Part shown: positions 24,756-35,966 of the stretch, piece after piece
How the letters are laid out: the number at the start of each line of letters is the position of its first letter
How positions within the stretch are numbered: position 1 is the stretch's first letter
DNA from: Ciona intestinalis
Lineage: Eukaryota > Chordata > Ascidiacea > Phlebobranchia > Cionidae
Length of the DNA: 64,000 nucleotides
Assembly: GCF_000224145.3 (NCBI RefSeq)
Contig: NC_020176.2
Span: forward strand, 930,693 to 994,692
Direction: 5' to 3'
The notes under the pieces: model-generated
Seen by the model: the letters and a program-made list of their open reading frames with translations, nothing else
Told to the model about the DNA's origin: nothing
Databases searched by the model: none
Translations under genes and position numbers: made by a program

Positions 24756-27450
24756 TCATCTCACAACCTCCAACATTTTCACCCCTCCACACCCTAATGT
24801 TGCTTCCCATGATAGAAAACCATTGTCATGCAATTCTTGCTTCAAGGATTCCACCCTTTGTGCATCTGTACCTTCATCTATAAGGGTTATAGCACACCCA
24901 CCACCTCCAGCTCCTGTCAGTTTACATGCAAACCCAAAGTCATTCGATAATTGATGAATCTTGTCCAGCTTAGCATGGCCCACCCCAATACTGTTTAAGA
25001 GGTGGTGATTTATCTTTAGTAAATCCTGAAATACAAGAATATATTTGAGCAACAAAACCTTTTATTGACGCACAAAACATGAGTGACAAAATCTTATTGA
25101 AAAAAGTGATTAAAATTGTATTTTCGTTTGTTTTCTAACCTTTAGCTGGTTTTGTGAGTTTTCTGTTTCATTCCAATTTGCTAACAGTTTCTCTGCTGTT
25201 TTACATATTTCATCAATGGCATACAATATGTGACCGGTAGTCTCTGGATACTGCAAAGAAATTCTGAAGTTGGGAAAAACAAAAATTGATTTTTTAATTC
25301 CCTCTACACTGGCACTGTACCACAATGATTAAAGTGCGAGGCTTGATGTATCTACTTTTGTGGGTAAAACACTTAAAGGTGGCTGTACACAGTATCTGAA
25401 ATTCTCCCGTTTTGTCCAGATTTCGCTGCTCCATGCTTCTCTGGCGAATTCGCATGCCGGATACTGTGTACAGCCACCTTAACCGCTGTTTCAGCTCAGT
25501 GGTCAATATATAATTGCCCCTAATTTCAGACATCCACCAATCTTCAACAATATTTTATTCACCTGAGACAACTTTTCCTGCACAGCAGAAACAAGAGCTT
25601 TGGTATTTCTTGAAACTTTTGTGTCCGTCACTAAAAATCGCAGTTCAGGAAAACTTGGCAAATATGAAAAACAGTTGTAAAAACAATGAAGAGTTAATTT
25701 TGTGATGTTTTATGTTGCCACACATGTATATGATAATTCAGCTGTCACCAATTTATAAATGTCCCAAGCCATTTTGGTCTATTTAGTAAGGTGGAAATTT
25801 TTTATTTTTTTGACCCATTTGGTAGTAAACAAAGGACATTTAAAGAATTATAAAATTGTATCCTCACGACTCCTGTAGACCGTTGTTAATTGTTAAAAAA
25901 CTGATTAGGTTATTTGGATGTTATGGTCTAAAGGTTTCCTGTCTTCTCCACCCTACTATATGCTAAAAATGATTCCCAGTGATATATAGTATATACATAG
26001 GGTTGGGAACTACTACCTACAACATACTTTAATATCAACTCTCACTTTTTTAATCTTGTTATTACTCCAGCTTGAAAGGACGCAGCTCCTCCATAAGTAG
26101 CTACAGAGTTGTCGATACCAGAAGGGTTACCATGGACAATTTTCTCCATTAAATATGCGTGTTCGTTGATTAATGTAAGTGATTCTTCATTCAATAACAT
26201 ATCTAAAAAGTTTATAATATTTTAAACTTGGTGATTTAACACTAATTAAAAAATTATTATGGCCAGGAATTTATAAGAAAATACTGATGAATGAAAGACT
26301 TTATTTTGTAACTTTGGTTACGATAATAAAGGTTTGTATTATACAAAATCAACAAATGGCTTTAGATGAAGGGAACTTACCATTTCCCGTTGGCTGAATC
26401 TGGTCAGCCATGACAAGAAAAGCAGTTGCCATAGCAACATTTATCGCTGCAGAAGACCCAAGACCGGCTCCAATTGGAAGATTTTGACTTTTCACCTCGA
26501 TATTTAAGCAAAGGAAGTTATTGGATTTGCTGAAAATCTAAAGAAAATCTTTGACCAGTCTGTAGTTACAAATAAGAGTATAATAATGGTATCATATACA
26601 TTTAGATGCACCGTGAGGGAGATATATATGCAACATATGTTTCAGACTTGCAAGTGGTTTTTCAGTTGGCATCAAAACTTCATCTCTACATAATAGCTTA
26701 ACTATAAATATGCTTATCAATTATACTAACACACCAGCATATAATCAACCAGAGCCGAAGCTTAATTTCATTGTTGCACACCTGGGAAATTGGTTTGTAT
26801 GTAAGTCTTTGGCAACTGTACATTTACTTGCACGAAATATTAGTATTACAGGCACAAAATCTTATCAGAAACAGACATACACAAACATTGTGCAACTTAT
26901 AAAAGGAATTCACCTTAAGGTAGCCAAACAGAAAGATAGTTAGAGCAATCTGAAGCAGTTTGTTTTCATTTTCAAAGTTTTTTTCAACAAATGATTTAAT
27001 GTTTGTTTCCAAATTCGCCTCATTGTTGAACTTAGAAGAAGATGCCAGATTTTCAATATCTGTCAACTTTATGTGAATGTCATTTCTCATTGAAAGAGCC
27101 ACCATCTTGAACTTGAGTGAAGTTTCATCAGTTTTTGTTGTTTCTACCTAAAACCACCCAATAAACTTTTATTGCGAAAAAAAAAATATATATATATAGT
27201 TTTTTTAAAGAGTAAATAGACTGTATAGCTTTTAAGAGTATACGCAATAATTTTCAGAACACCTTACTTTGATTTAAGTTATTATGCCTTAGTATAACAC
27301 TGTATTGTGTACAGAAAGTTGTTGGTTAATTGTATAACTTACCGTAATACGACCGTCGACTGCACACGCTATAGCACGTTTCCCGTGTACAACCGCATGT
27401 TCGCCGTGCAAAATAATCTTTCCTGGAGCACTGACTTTTACTTTCTTCAT
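24756..27450 (-). CDS. MVK: Mevalonate kinase
   Basis: Seven exons on the minus strand (27343-27450, 26914-27147, 26381-26537, 26046-26202, 25563-25653, 25140-25250, 24756-25025) keep phase and give 375 residues; human MVK has 396. It phosphorylates mevalonate with ATP in the sterol/isoprenoid pathway (cytosol, peroxisome). All three GHMP-kinase motifs are there: [16 protein letters not shown] at 8-23, the ATP-binding loop [12 protein letters not shown] near 134-145, and [14 protein letters not shown] near 321-334. The central [20 protein letters not shown] block and [15 protein letters not shown] are MVK-specific. The start ATG at 27450 gives [11 protein letters not shown], the usual family beginning. 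A small MITE (25377-25478) and a 190-bp-family MITE (25778-25963) lie in introns. Confidence 0.95.
25377..25478. mobile_element. Short hairpin MITE flanked by TTAA
   Basis: AGGTGGCTGTACACAGTATC at the left pairs with GATACTGTGTACAGCCACC at the right. TTAA stands at both borders (25373-25376 and 25479-25482). It lies in an MVK intron. Confidence 0.75.
25778..25963 (-). mobile_element. MITE copy, ~190 bp family
   Basis: Left end decayed (TTTAGTAAGGTGGAAATTTT); the core ACCCATTTGGTAGTAAACAA and right end TCTCCACCCTACTATATG are kept. In an MVK intron. Confidence 0.75.
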
Positions 27451-27805
27451 ATTATATAATGTGTTATTTGAGAAATCTGAAAATCCAAGTTTTTACCGAT
27501 AATTTAATTGCAAAAGATTGTAAGGTACTGGAACAGAACTTATGCATGGTCGACTTTTAGTGATCGTTTTCGATGTTTCTACTTTTCCTACGACATAAAA
27601 CTCATACACTATGTTATTTAAACGGCCCAGAATGCAATTATAAGATTATAATTTGTGAAATTAAAGAAATAATCACCGGTTATTGATTACCAGAGTCCTT
27701 TATATACGGACTCTGTTGATTACCAATCGGCGATTGCAACTCTCATGTCGGCTATGACTACCTCATTTATAAAGAGTTTACGATGCGGGGTTATTCCCTC
27801 TTAAG

Positions 27806-28045
27806 ATAAATGCTCTTCAACCGGTGTGCACGGTGCAACCTAGGGTGAACAAAAATATGTCAGGGGTGTACCCACTGAGCTGTATAGTGGGTGTACCAGT
27901 ACAAAAGGGTATACAAGGGTGCATCATAAACTACAACAATTTTTAGCAATAACAGTTTTGAACATTTTAACAAATTTAGTTTCCTACACTTCTTTTATAT
28001 GAACTCTATATCTTGCATCACTGGTAATTGAGAAACGTTATTAGT
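27806..28045. mobile_element. hAT-like MITE, truncated copy
   Basis: It matches the left ~230 bp of the intact element at 50657-50948 (TGCTCTTCAACCGGTGTGCA, AGGGTATACAAGGGTGCATC, CTCTATATCTTGCATCACTG). The right end is missing, and a SINE fragment follows directly. Confidence 0.75.
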
Positions 28046-28048
28046 TTT

Positions 28049-28150
28049 ACGTTGAATGAATGAATGAATGAAACTTACTTTATCCCTTCGTGGCGGGTAA
28101 AACGACATAGTCGTTATCACACGGGTTTAACACCTCGTACCAGTGCGTGC
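28049..28150 (-). repeat. SINE 3' fragment, reverse
   Basis: It starts with the tail GAATGAATGAATGAATGAAA and continues with the reversed 3' body (ACTTTATCCCTTCGTGGCGG, ACACGGGTTTAACACCTCGT). It joins the end of the truncated hAT-like MITE. Confidence 0.75.
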
Positions 28151-29556
28151 CAATCTCTCTCTACAGAGTCACTGTTTGCTGTAACCGAAGTCGACCTCTG
28201 TTACTACACATTACTTACTGGATATTTAAGCAGAGTCATAGAAACACAGAGTCGTCCAACTGCCGTGCTGATTGTGTGTACAAAAGCAAGAAAATTCAGT
28301 GACTTTCTCAATGGGTGTAAACAGAGATACATACATAAATATTCGTATATAAACATTATTTATGTATCCCTGATGTGAACAAACTTGTTAGGTTTTGTTT
28401 AGGTTTTCTTTTAGTGGGAATAAGACGTAGAATAGGTTATATGATTCTTGATTATTCGTTGATAAAGAACACACAGTATACAGCGCTACTAAACATTGTG
28501 TCAGTACCTTTGGTCAGTACTACAAATTGAAGAAAACACGCGCGGTCTAATCTTCAACAGGCCACGTGATCGCGTTCCAGGGCTACTTTGCCACGGCACA
28601 CAACAGATAACATGATTTTACTATAATATATAATATCAACTATAATATCAAACCTTTATTAATTGACCAACAATCTCTTAAATAAAACTGTTTAATATAA
28701 TATTATTTAAAGCATGAAACTAAAGTCACCCATACGTTTAAATAGGTTTGGCATTGGCCGGAAAAAAACCTCCAATATAACATACGTCATACACCCACAG
28801 GTCCTCATTTATGCTTCCGCCATACGTACGTATAAATGGTGGTGCCGTTTCTGTTGTCATAAAGTAAATAAACCAAACATTGCATTATACAATAGATATG
28901 TATAAGTTGCATATGACTCATTATGTACGTATAGCAGTTTGTAAATCACTACCAGACATTAGGGCATATTTAGGATTTGCAGCAACCAGTATTTACGCAA
29001 GGAGAAAGCTTTGTTTTTGTTACTATATTATTTTGTTGATAGATGAAATGATTGTGACAGTATTGTATTCGGCAGTATTCCCACGACTTAACTGAAGTAC
29101 GCGGCAAAGATAATAACTGTTGTTAATATTAAAATTCGGTAAGATCTTTATTTTGAATACTGGCTAAATTATATTAAAACTCCCGAAATGTTGTAATTTG
29201 CCAATTGGAATCATTAATCCAGTATCATATAGTTTAATCAAATGGCTGAAATATTTCGTACAGTTTGGTTTTGTCTCATAAAACTAGTTTTAGTTTTCTG
29301 AAAACAAACTGAGATATACACATGACAAAAATAAGCAGAAGTTAATATGGCTTGAAATTTTCGTCTCGCCTTTATTGTAGTTTTGTGAGGTTTTATTGCC
29401 AAACTTTAAAAGGTTTGCTGATATATTAACAAAATAATATATGGAAAATATATTCGAAATTCAGTCACTTGCCCCAAGAGATAGTTTAAGAAAAGTGGCT
29501 CGAAAAAATATAGTGTCTCAATACCCGAATTGTAGCAAAAAATGTAAACTTTATTA

Positions 29557-31034
29557 ATGTTCATTATAACTTTTTTGTTATTACAAGTACATATTTGTAG
29601 GATACAATATTTATTAATTGATGTTGGAACAGCGGTGTCGAAGCTTTATGTCAATTATATTAATATAGCGGTTCATGATTTACTGAAAACACACTTGACG
29701 GATATTAAAGAGTATTTAAGAAATGTACTCGAAATACGTCAATCAAAGAAAGGGTATTGGTTGCTGCTTGGCATCTTTATTTTTATCGTCTTTTGTGGGA
29801 TATGGGTACGACAAGGAAAACCAACAACAACTGCTGGAAAGTTCTTTGATGCGCCAGAATGTATAGCTAAAATTCGTAAGTTTATAATAGCACATTATTT
29901 CACCATGTGTTATCGAAGTTCCTTTATAGTTAAAAATACCGACAGCCTCCAACCGAAAAACATTTCCCTGAACGACATATCTGGAGAGTGGAAACTTCCG
30001 ATCTATGGGGTTGCTAATGTACATTATGCTCTTTTACAGTAAGTGAATCAAGGCTGTAACTTTTGCCGGATAACTTTCTACAAACGTTGTTTAGTTTAAA
30101 GATTTATCAATTCGTGATGGCAACAGCTACAGTACAACTCACCAAATTTCCTAACGCGGTGATTCGTTTCAGCATTGAACACGGGAGCTTTATGATTGAC
30201 GGCGACTATGGATTTCGACAGTTAGTTGACTGTAGTATTTTATGAGACAAAATCAAACTGTGTAAAATATCTAATTCTTTTTTATTAAACTACGATACCA
30301 AATTGGTGATTGATGAATGAGCATCTTATTATTAAATGCTATGTCCAGCCATTGAAAAATTGTTGTACTCGTTTTAACACCGAATTTTAATACTTAACAA
30401 CTGTAACCGCCTTTGCCCCGCTCTTTGGTGGACCGTGAGCAGGAAACTGTCAAATAATAATGTGGCATTTTGTTTTGTCCATATCATCAATGGATACCTG
30501 TAAAAGGTGATTTAAAAAAGTAGCGTCCTTGCCCGAGTCCTGCCTTGCGCCCCACCCTCTGTATATTTGAATTTTTTGAAAATGTTTTTTCACTTTTTTT
30601 AAGAAGACAATAATATCTTATTTTCAGTCTCATAATTGAGAAAAGCGGTCATTTTACCGGAGAAGCAACCGACATTTATTTTGATTTAAATCTAGTTGTT
30701 TCAAAAACAAACACCGAGCAAACCCCAGTAAGTAATATATAGCTTTTAGATCCATATGAAGTGTTGTTAATAAAGAACTTGTTTACAGGTAAATATACAG
30801 CATTGTACAGCGTCTGTATACCACGTGTCATTACGGACAACAGGCGAATTAGCATTCATTTACAATAACCTGTTAAAATTATTGAAAGAGAGCATCATAA
30901 AAGGTTTACAATCACAGGTATAATCAGGGCAAGGTGTTTTAAACATTCTGTAATTTGTTTTTAACCATTATTTTTAGCAGCTTTGTCCAAAAATTGGCAA
31001 CGAATTGATAAAAACATTTGAAACATGTTTTTAA
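29557..31034 (+). CDS. BPI/LBP-like lipid-binding protein, single domain
   Basis: Exons ending at 30038, then 30095-30220, 30628-30727, 30789-30917 and 30981-31034 (TAA) agree in phase. The order of motifs follows the N-terminal barrel of BPI/LBP: VGTAVSKLYVNYINIAVHDL (first helix), ISLNDISGEWKLPIYG, then FPNAVIRFSIEHGSFMIDGD (family: PN..L.FSI.N..I.I.G), DIYFDLNLVVSK, VNIQHCTASVYHVSLRTT and NNLLKLLKESIIKGLQSQ before CPKIG. BPI and LBP bind LPS and phospholipids. Only about one of the two usual barrels is coded before the stop, so this is a short relative or a truncated paralogue. The 5' part is uncertain: the frame from 29557 contains a hydrophobic stretch (WLLLGIFIFIVFCGIWV, ~29760-29810) that is probably intronic, with MFIITFLLLQVHIC as possible signal peptide. 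Confidence 0.62.
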
Positions 31035-32672
31035 CGTTTCCAAGAAAAAACTATTAAATTTCCATTAATTACCAGCAGCATTAATCTCGTATAAACTTAT
31101 GGGTTGGTGGCAGGCATGCTAACCATTGGCCATGCGCCGAACGTATATGCGTTTTGTATGGCCTTTTTATGATATATTAAACGTAAAAAATTTAAATACA
31201 GATATACATATTTTTAATTCATAGAAAACTCACTGATAGGACTATCATATAAGTTGTCATCACTGTTAACCACGCTTCATACCGCTTTTTGAGCACGTAA
31301 GTGGTCATATAAATCCTTTGTCATAGAACAGTTGTTCTTGTAGCCTTTTGCGCGCCTTTTGCCGCCCTTCTCAATTCTTAATTCTAGCATTTATTCTTTA
31401 ATCTCTTGAACAAAATCAAATCATATTATATATTTATAAATTTTAGGCTAATTATTTTTATTTAAAATCGTGCACAATGAGTGATTAATTAGCTTTTTAT
31501 GTGGTGGACTTTATTAGAAGTTCTACCTACAGCCATAGAAATACCAAGTAGTCCAGCCCATTGTTACGTAAAAAATTTGAACGCCAATTTGGGTCCAAAA
31601 CAACTCAGCGGTATGAAAAAATGCATGTTATTCGGTAAATTACAGGTATACTTATAGACTTAAAATCAAATTTAAAGGTTGGAAAGTCTGAACGACATGG
31701 GTAATTTGTTTTCTATATCGAAAAATCAGATTTAGAAGCAGCTAATTTGTGACATTTTAGTCATTTACTGAAATAATTTTATATATTTTTTTAAAAGTTT
31801 GATCAAATAAATATAAGTTGTTTTACACCTTTTCACAAAAGGAAATCGCAAACAAAGCTTAACTGGTTCCTTTAAATTTATTGCAAAAGTCACCGCTTCT
31901 GTCAGTTGGACTACTCGGTGTTTCTACCACTCTGCTGCTAAACCGACAAAAATGGAGACTAAAATCCGCTTTGTTGTTTTTTTCTGGTTTGTGTTTAATC
32001 GAGCTTAGTCGACCGGTCTAGTAAATGAATTAATTAATAATATGCTAATTGTTTTAGTACGTGCTTACTCATTAAGGCTTTTTTGAAGTCTGGTGTGGAT
32101 TCAGGTCCGGAGTAAATACTGCGTATGAAAAAGGGAGCATTCTGTCGATTTTTACTAACTAAAGCACGACATAAGCATGTTCTTGACATCCTTAAAGGGC
32201 AGGTTCAGCATAAGTAATAAACCAATCTTGAGTTACAGGTTCGTCGGATGTGCAAATTTATTTTTTTTAATTATAGTTTTTTTGCCTGTACCCAACTGAT
32301 TTGCTCTTTTGTTTTGTTGACTGTCAGGCCGTGCAAAAACGTCTTAAACATTATTTTTTTGATGTCAGTTGCAGAAACAACATTAGATTATCAGGTGCCT
32401 TTGTGTTTTAATCGATATACCTTTATATACAGGACCGTAAATTTATTCAAAACCTCCAACAATTTATCGTATTAAATTCTTGATGTAATTGCTACCTTGT
32501 CAAAAGACGCCTCGAGGCTATGACGCCTTGGTTTCATATCTTTTACATTTAATTCGCATTTCACTAGCACACGACGGTCTAAGAATGGTATTTGTTATAC
32601 AATTTTAGCAGCTCTTCTCAGAAATATTTCGATTTAACTGACCGAATATAGATTTTCAAGGTTTAGGGCATA
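31035..32672. other. Intergenic, AT-rich
   Basis: No second BPI barrel and no other gene was recognised here. A short open frame at 32248-32475 has no features. The last ~100 bp are the likely promoter and leader of the next gene. Confidence 0.5.
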
Positions 32673-35399
32673 ATGTGGAAGTTTTTGCTGCTTTGGGTCA
32701 TATCTAATGCAGCAGCTGAATTAAAGACAGAACCAATTGTTGAATTGAGATGGGATTTCAGCAGTTGTGGGCTAACTGGACGAATCGGACCAACACAGGT
32801 ACAGTTTATGAAATGTAGCGTGTACCATCACTAATCAAATATGCAATAAGATGTGCAATAAGACATAGTGGGGTGGGGGGAATGGGATACCTTTTTATTC
32901 TATTTTCTAGTCTCATTTGGTGATAAACAAAGATCATTCTTAGAGTTATAAAACCGCATCTCCACGACTCCCATGGACCGTAGGTATTTGTTCAAAACAC
33001 GATCCGAATATTTAGATATAATGTGCTAAAGGTGTTCCATCTTACCCCACAGTACTATATTATAAACTGGTATTTATTTTTTCGAATACAGCAACACAGT
33101 TCGTAGTAATTAAAACTGCGAAGTTGACAAAATTAGCAACAAAACTATACAGTCGTTAAAAACGTATATAATTTAAAATATTACTTAAAATAGTAATGTC
33201 GTTAAAACATGATGTTTGCACAATGTTTATCTGTATATAGAATCAATGCGACCAGGCATACACAGACACGAATCTTGCTGATGACGTAACGGTAGAATAC
33301 GGATTGCAAACATGGACAGTACCTATTTCGGGACTCTACCTTATAACAGGTATACGTCACAACATTAATAATTATAATAGATTGGGTGTGATAGTTTATG
33401 CTTTTTGATTTTCTTTTGATGTCCCATTTTGGTAAAAAAAACGAGTATTTTCAGAATTATATAACCGTATATTCTCGAGGTCACTGCTCGAAGAAATCGT
33501 TGTTAATTGTTAAAACTACGATTAGAAAAGATGAAATTGTATGTGCTAACGGCATCCAACTTACCCCACAGGTTTTAATTAAACTCGTAACACTATTGTT
33601 TTGTTCAGCCAGGGGACCGTCAGGCCTTGGTGTGTACGGTCGAGCTGTCGGAAGGGGGGGTTTAGTGACGTCAGAGTTCCGACTTAACCAAGGGGAAAAG
33701 TTGCAAATATTAGTTGGTAAGTTTATGTGTGTTGTGACTTTATACTGATGTCGGGTGTAAAGGTCAGTGTATGGAGACAGCTTTAAGCTATTTTAAGTAT
33801 ATAGGTAGGTTGGTAGTTGGACTTTCAACAATGTTGCATTAATCAGCCAAAGCAGTAGTCTGTGAGTTTTTTTTATTGTTAAATATTAAATCAAAACAAT
33901 TTTTGTTATAAATACAGAAATAATTAGTAAAAGCATGAGGTAAACTGGGAAGCACTTGCAGAATAACTAGAACACTTGGTATGCATCAAAACGTTGATGG
34001 GAAATGCAAATAATATTATATTTAGGTCAAAAAAGCAGTTACACGCCATCTAGTGGTTCAACGAGAGGTCCGGGTGGTTCAGGAGGAACATTTGTTACAC
34101 GAGTGTCAGATTCCTATGTTTTGATGGTCGCCGGTGGTGGTAGCTCAAGTGCTGGAAGGAATCCACCACAGACGATGCGGAATTACGCCGACGCTGCTTT
34201 GGTGCCTGGCGGGAAACCAGGCACCCCAACCCCGGGAATTATTGATCAAAACGCCGGCGTCGCTGGAACAAACGGCTCCGGCGGCGCGTTCGGTGTTATG
34301 CGCGTAAATGGGATCAGTTCTTCTGGCGGAGGGGCGGGATACCTAGGTAACGGGGATCTTAACCGGGTAAAGCAGGGAGAGCTTACGAACGTGGATTATC
34401 CGAAACCTGCTTACAGTTACACATCCAAAAGGCGCACTGTTCGGGGCCAGGGTGGATTCTTTCAATTCATTGACGGCTTACCCCGTTTTAACCACGGAGG
34501 GTTTGGTGGGGGTGGGGCTGGTAGCTCTGATGGGGGCGCAGGTGGTGGGGGTGGGTATTCTGGTGGGGCTGGGGGCCCACCGGTTGGATGGGGCGGTGGT
34601 GGGGGGTCGGTAAACAACGGGGAAATGTCGAAGAAGTTAAGTTATAACGATGGAGAAGGATCAGTGACCATTAGTTTTATCGGTGAGTTTGTAAAATCTT
34701 TCTTAGGAATTCATATTTTTAATTGACTACCGTTTCAAACTATCTTAATGTGCGAAATAAGTTACGCTTATAAAAAACTTACAACCAACCACAGAGTTAT
34801 ATACTCGTAAGTAGGCAAATGTTTTATATCTGACAGGTTACGCTTGCTGTGGTCCAGTCGTTGTGTATGTGGGGATGTGTTTTGTAGCTGGAATCATCGT
34901 GACAGTTTTGATCGTCTTCTTGGTTTACCGATGCTCAAAGTGTATAAAGAAGTATCAGGGAAAGGAGAGAAAGTTTTGGGGCAAAACGAAAAAGGGATTT
35001 TACTCGTTTTTTAAGGGTAATCAAGAAGTAGAGAACTTTGCAATGAGGCACTCTCGTGAGTTGAGCCATAATGACTATAACCCTTCACGATCACATGAAA
35101 ACGGGGGTTGGAATTCACGAGACAGAGCTGGCGATGCGCGAAAAAACGGGCGTGAAAACTATGAGGAAGAGAAGAGATCTCGTTCGTCGGATGAGAGAAT
35201 TTATGAAAAAAGAAGGCAGCGGGACAGATCATCCGAGAGAAGGAGAAGAAGAAGACGAAGTTATTCATCATTGGAATCACACTCACGGAAAAATAATTCT
35301 GATGTTTCGAATAATTCAAGTCACGACAACAATCGCTCACATAGACGCAAACGTCGTGAAAGACGAAGACGTAGAAGTTACAGCAGTGACAGTTTCTAA
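32673..35399 (+). CDS. ALK/LTK-type glycine-rich receptor without kinase
   Basis: Five exons (32673-32798, 33241-33349, 33609-33716, 34026-34682, 34837-35399) agree in phase and give 520 residues. MWKFLLLWVISNAAA is a signal peptide. What follows aligns with the TNF-like/glycine-rich region of ALK and LTK: WDFSSCGLTGRIGPTQNQCD (family: F.TCGA.GR.GPTQ.QC), LQTWTVPISGLYLITGARG, the LNQGEKLQILVGQ strand, GGSGGTFVTR, VLMVAGGGSS, and long poly-Gly segments (FGGGGAGSSDGGAGGGGGY). In ALK/LTK this region binds ALKAL/FAM150 cytokines. The last exon codes CCGPVVVYVGMCFVAGI.. (membrane span ~341-363), then basic CIKKYQGKERKFWGKTKK, and an Arg/Ser/Glu-rich tail of ~120 residues ending in RRRSYSSDSF. No EGF module and no kinase follow; the stop is clear and the next gene is on the other strand. 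Decoy or adaptor-type receptor is inference. Confidence 0.85.
32860..33061 (-). mobile_element. MITE copy
   Basis: ACATAGTGGGGTGGGGGGAA at the left and ATCTTACCCCACAGTACTAT at the right flank the full core. In intron 1 of the ALK-like gene. Confidence 0.8.
33375..33573 (-). mobile_element. MITE copy, left end decayed
   Basis: The core GATGTCCCATTTTGGTAAAA, TTGTTAATTGTTAAAACTAC and right end CATCCAACTTACCCCACAG are kept. It lies in intron 2, ending ~35 bp before the exon at 33609. Confidence 0.65.
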
Positions 35400-35819
35400 T
35401 CAAATTCAACGCAAGTCCCGTTTGCTTGGCTTTATATACTGGCTTGGAAAATATAATATTTTCAAGCAATCTCTTTTCACACTAACTTTGGCCAACGTTT
35501 TCTTTTATGTACATAAATGAAACTTAGTTTTTACCGACAGTTGGTTTATTACTTTGCAACTGTTACATAGTTGTTGCGTTGATCTCCACGGCTTTAATTA
35601 CTTGCAGTCTGCAAAGGAAGATACATGTTTGTCAAACTAAGTTAAACATAGATAATCTCTGAATTTACAGAAGATTGGCATATTAATTAAAACTGAGATA
35701 AGCTGTTTGGCTTTTATAATGTATTACACACAACTATACAAGGATCCACTCTTAACTCCTATCCAAGTTTACCGACTCCCAAACTCCTTGGAAATTTGCA
35801 AGCTTTCGTGTTGCCAATA

Positions 35820-35966
35820 TTTAACACCATAAAAAGTTACATACGTGGTAACCCGTAAGCAAGTACGATGTGTGTGAAACGGAACACTTTTGTTCTGTTA
35901 CAACAGCTGCTGTTGGCACTCTCGGATATAAATAAGTTACATTCACTCAAAAGTTACATTCACTCA
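35820..35966 (+). repeat. Diverged SINE 3' part overlapping the VCBP stop
   Basis: AAAAGTTACATACGTGGTAA and GGATATAAATAAGTTACATT, then AAGTTACATTCACTCA twice in tandem, correspond to the SINE 3' end and tail. The tail runs into the last codons of the VCBP gene on the minus strand. Confidence 0.6.

Larger units (their letters stand above)
27451..29556. other. Intergenic, repeat-containing
   Basis: MVK upstream region and the space before the BPI-like gene. It contains a truncated hAT-like MITE next to a reversed SINE piece. The open frames at 28064-29095 show no recognisable domain. Confidence 0.5.

Noticed and set aside
27690-27730. Inverted repeat AGAGTCC / GGACTCT as regulatory hairpin
   Set aside because: Seven-base arms with a 9-base loop are expected by chance in a window of this size.
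29755-29815. A membrane span inside the BPI-like gene
   Set aside because: The hydrophobic stretch lies between the first helix and the next BPI motif, where the family has none; it is most likely intron read-through.
33240-33580. MITE right end used as splice acceptor of the ALK-like gene
   Set aside because: The MITE ends in CCCCACAG, but reading phase and the conserved ARGPSG motif place the exon start at 33609.
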